This document shows, piece after piece, positions 63,240 to 64,000 of a DNA stretch of 64,000 bases. Where the stretch lies: contig OZ244718.1 in NCBI GenBank assembly GCA_965218945.1, forward strand, positions 310,001 to 374,000. Reading direction: 5' to 3'. Source of the stretch: DAOUJW01 sp965218945. Lineage in GTDB: Bacteria > Chloroflexota > Dehalococcoidia > Lucifugimonadales > UBA2985. The number at the start of each line of letters is the position of its first letter. The stretch's first letter is position 1. Both the position numbers and the translations under genes were made by a program. A model generated the notes under the pieces. It made no database searches. It saw nothing but the letters and a program-made list of their open reading frames with translations, and was not told where the DNA came from.

Positions 63240-64000
63240 TTGAAGAAGCTGCTTGAACGAATCACAAGGCGAGGAACGGAGACCGCAACGAGGGAGACCG
63301 GCGCTTCGCAGGAGACGCCGGAAGAGAGGCTTCCGGCCAACCCGCAGAGCACTGAGACAACGACTCCGGTCCCCAAGCCGCTCCCCGAGCTGCCCCTGTT
63401 CTTCATGCTGTCCCACCTGGACGACGACGGCCCGGTGCGCCTCGACGGGGTGAAGCTCGGCGTGTGCGAGGTGATGGGCCTTGAGATCGACGAGCCGAAG
63501 CTGGGGGCCTTCGCCGGGGCGCTCAACGCCCTGGACTTCCCGGCGCAGCTCCTCATAAGGCAGCACCCGCCGCGGTTGGCAGGGATGCGGGAGAAGCTGC
63601 AACAGGCCCAGCCCGCCGACCTTCCCCAGCAGACGAGGGCCGCCGCCGAGTCCCTACGGCGTCTGTTGACCGACCTTGAGGCCCGCGACGGCATCCTCGA
63701 CCGGCGCTTCTACGCCGTGTGCGAGGCGGCCCGCATCGACGACCTGCGCGGCCTGCTGGCAAGGGCCGGGCTGTCCGTCCATACCCTCAGAGGCCGCCAG
63801 CTTCGGATGATGCTCGTATCGGCCGCACTGGGCGGCTCACCTTCCGAGTTCGACGAGGACGCCCCCGTCGAGGTGGAGGTCAACCGACGCGACGTGCGCG
63901 TTGGCGAGAGCCTCGTCCGCTCCCTTCACCTGGGCAAGTGGCCCCGGTCGCTGGCCCCCGGCTTCCTGCAAGGGCTCATGGCGGCGGGAGCGCCGATGGA
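63240..64000 (+). CDS. VirB4/TraC-like conjugation ATPase, N-terminal part, cut by window edge
   Basis: The frame starts at TTG 63240 (AAAGGAA upstream) and stays open to the right edge. After a Thr/Pro-rich leader, about residue 56 on reads LPLFFMLSHLDDDGPVRLDGVKLGVCEV, then FAGALNALDFPAQLLIRQHPPRL (about 95-117), the N-terminal domain phrases of VirB4-type ATPases (RF-x-x-x-L-N-x-L-D-x-P-x-Q-x-x-I-R). The Walker motifs should lie past the window. VirB4 energises pilus assembly and DNA transfer. The order VirB6-pilin-PrgI-pilin-VirB4 is typical of conjugative elements. Confidence 0.75.
   Translation, partial: MKKLLERITRRGTETATRETGASQETPEERLPANPQSTETTTPVPKPLPELPLFFMLSHLDDDGPVRLDGVKLGVCEVMGLEIDEPKLGAFAGALNALDFPAQLLIRQHPPRLAGMREKLQQAQPADLPQQTRAAAESLRRLLTDLEARDGILDRRFYAVCEAARIDDLRGLLARAGLSVHTLRGRQLRMMLVSAALGGSPSEFDEDAPVEVEVNRRDVRVGESLVRSLHLGKWPRSLAPGFLQGLMAAGAPM

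Overview
The window is GC-rich bacterial DNA. The gene content (class III CoA-transferases, paired MaoC-type hydratases, a MoxR/DUF58/DUF4129 set, an NhaA antiporter, very large fibronectin/cadherin-repeat proteins and many small toxin-antitoxin or mobile modules) is what I would expect from a Chloroflexota genome of the SAR202/Dehalococcoidia type, possibly host-associated. That assignment is inference; no rRNA or other taxonomic marker is present.

Left accessory block (1-11 kb). A restriction-modification enzyme is cut by the left edge. It is followed by a multi-helix-turn-helix regulator with a structured leader and about 2 kb of gene-poor DNA holding conserved non-coding segments, then a small protein, a DUF1016 nuclease and a large serine recombinase. 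Beyond the recombinase lie debris and small genes: a nuclease pseudogene, a lipoprotein, a PH-like protein and a methylase tail fragment.

Central, mostly chromosomal block (11-45 kb). This holds a CrtC/AttH-like lipoprotein and a VapBC pair. A PD-(D/E)XK-HEPN protein and a RusA-like resolvase sit between two 250-bp direct repeats. A minus-strand acyl-CoA region follows: two tandem MaoC pairs, a PHP protein, a ketopantoate-reductase-like enzyme, an acyl-CoA synthetase, a double CoA-transferase and a cyclase. Next come an M20 peptidase, the MoxR operon, two more CoA-transferases, RNase HII with YraN, an AT-richer type II restriction-modification island, NhaA, an ABC-F ATPase, a HAD hydrolase, and a one-piece histidine kinase/response regulator with tandem direct repeats in front of it.

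Right accessory block (45-64 kb). A 17-C homopolymer lies ahead of a 3140-residue secreted protein that contains seven almost identical 600-bp cadherin+FN3 repeats. After it comes a second copy of the multi-HTH regulator with the same leader and non-coding segments as the left block, an accessory HTH protein, hairpin and iterated repeats, and then a type IV secretion operon (VirB6/TrbL-like, two pilin-like proteins, a PrgI fusion, and the start of a VirB4 ATPase). This looks like one end of an integrative conjugative element.

The most notable signal is the duplicated module, seen at 1.8-4.6 kb and 55.6-59.1 kb. It consists of a multi-HTH protein, a leader with terminator-like hairpins, about 700 bp of conserved non-coding DNA, an HTH protein (intact on the right, apparently decayed on the left), and a terminal hairpin element. 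On the left the module precedes a serine recombinase; on the right it precedes a conjugation operon. Three genes are each broken by one missing base, which suggests either real decay or residual long-read indel errors.
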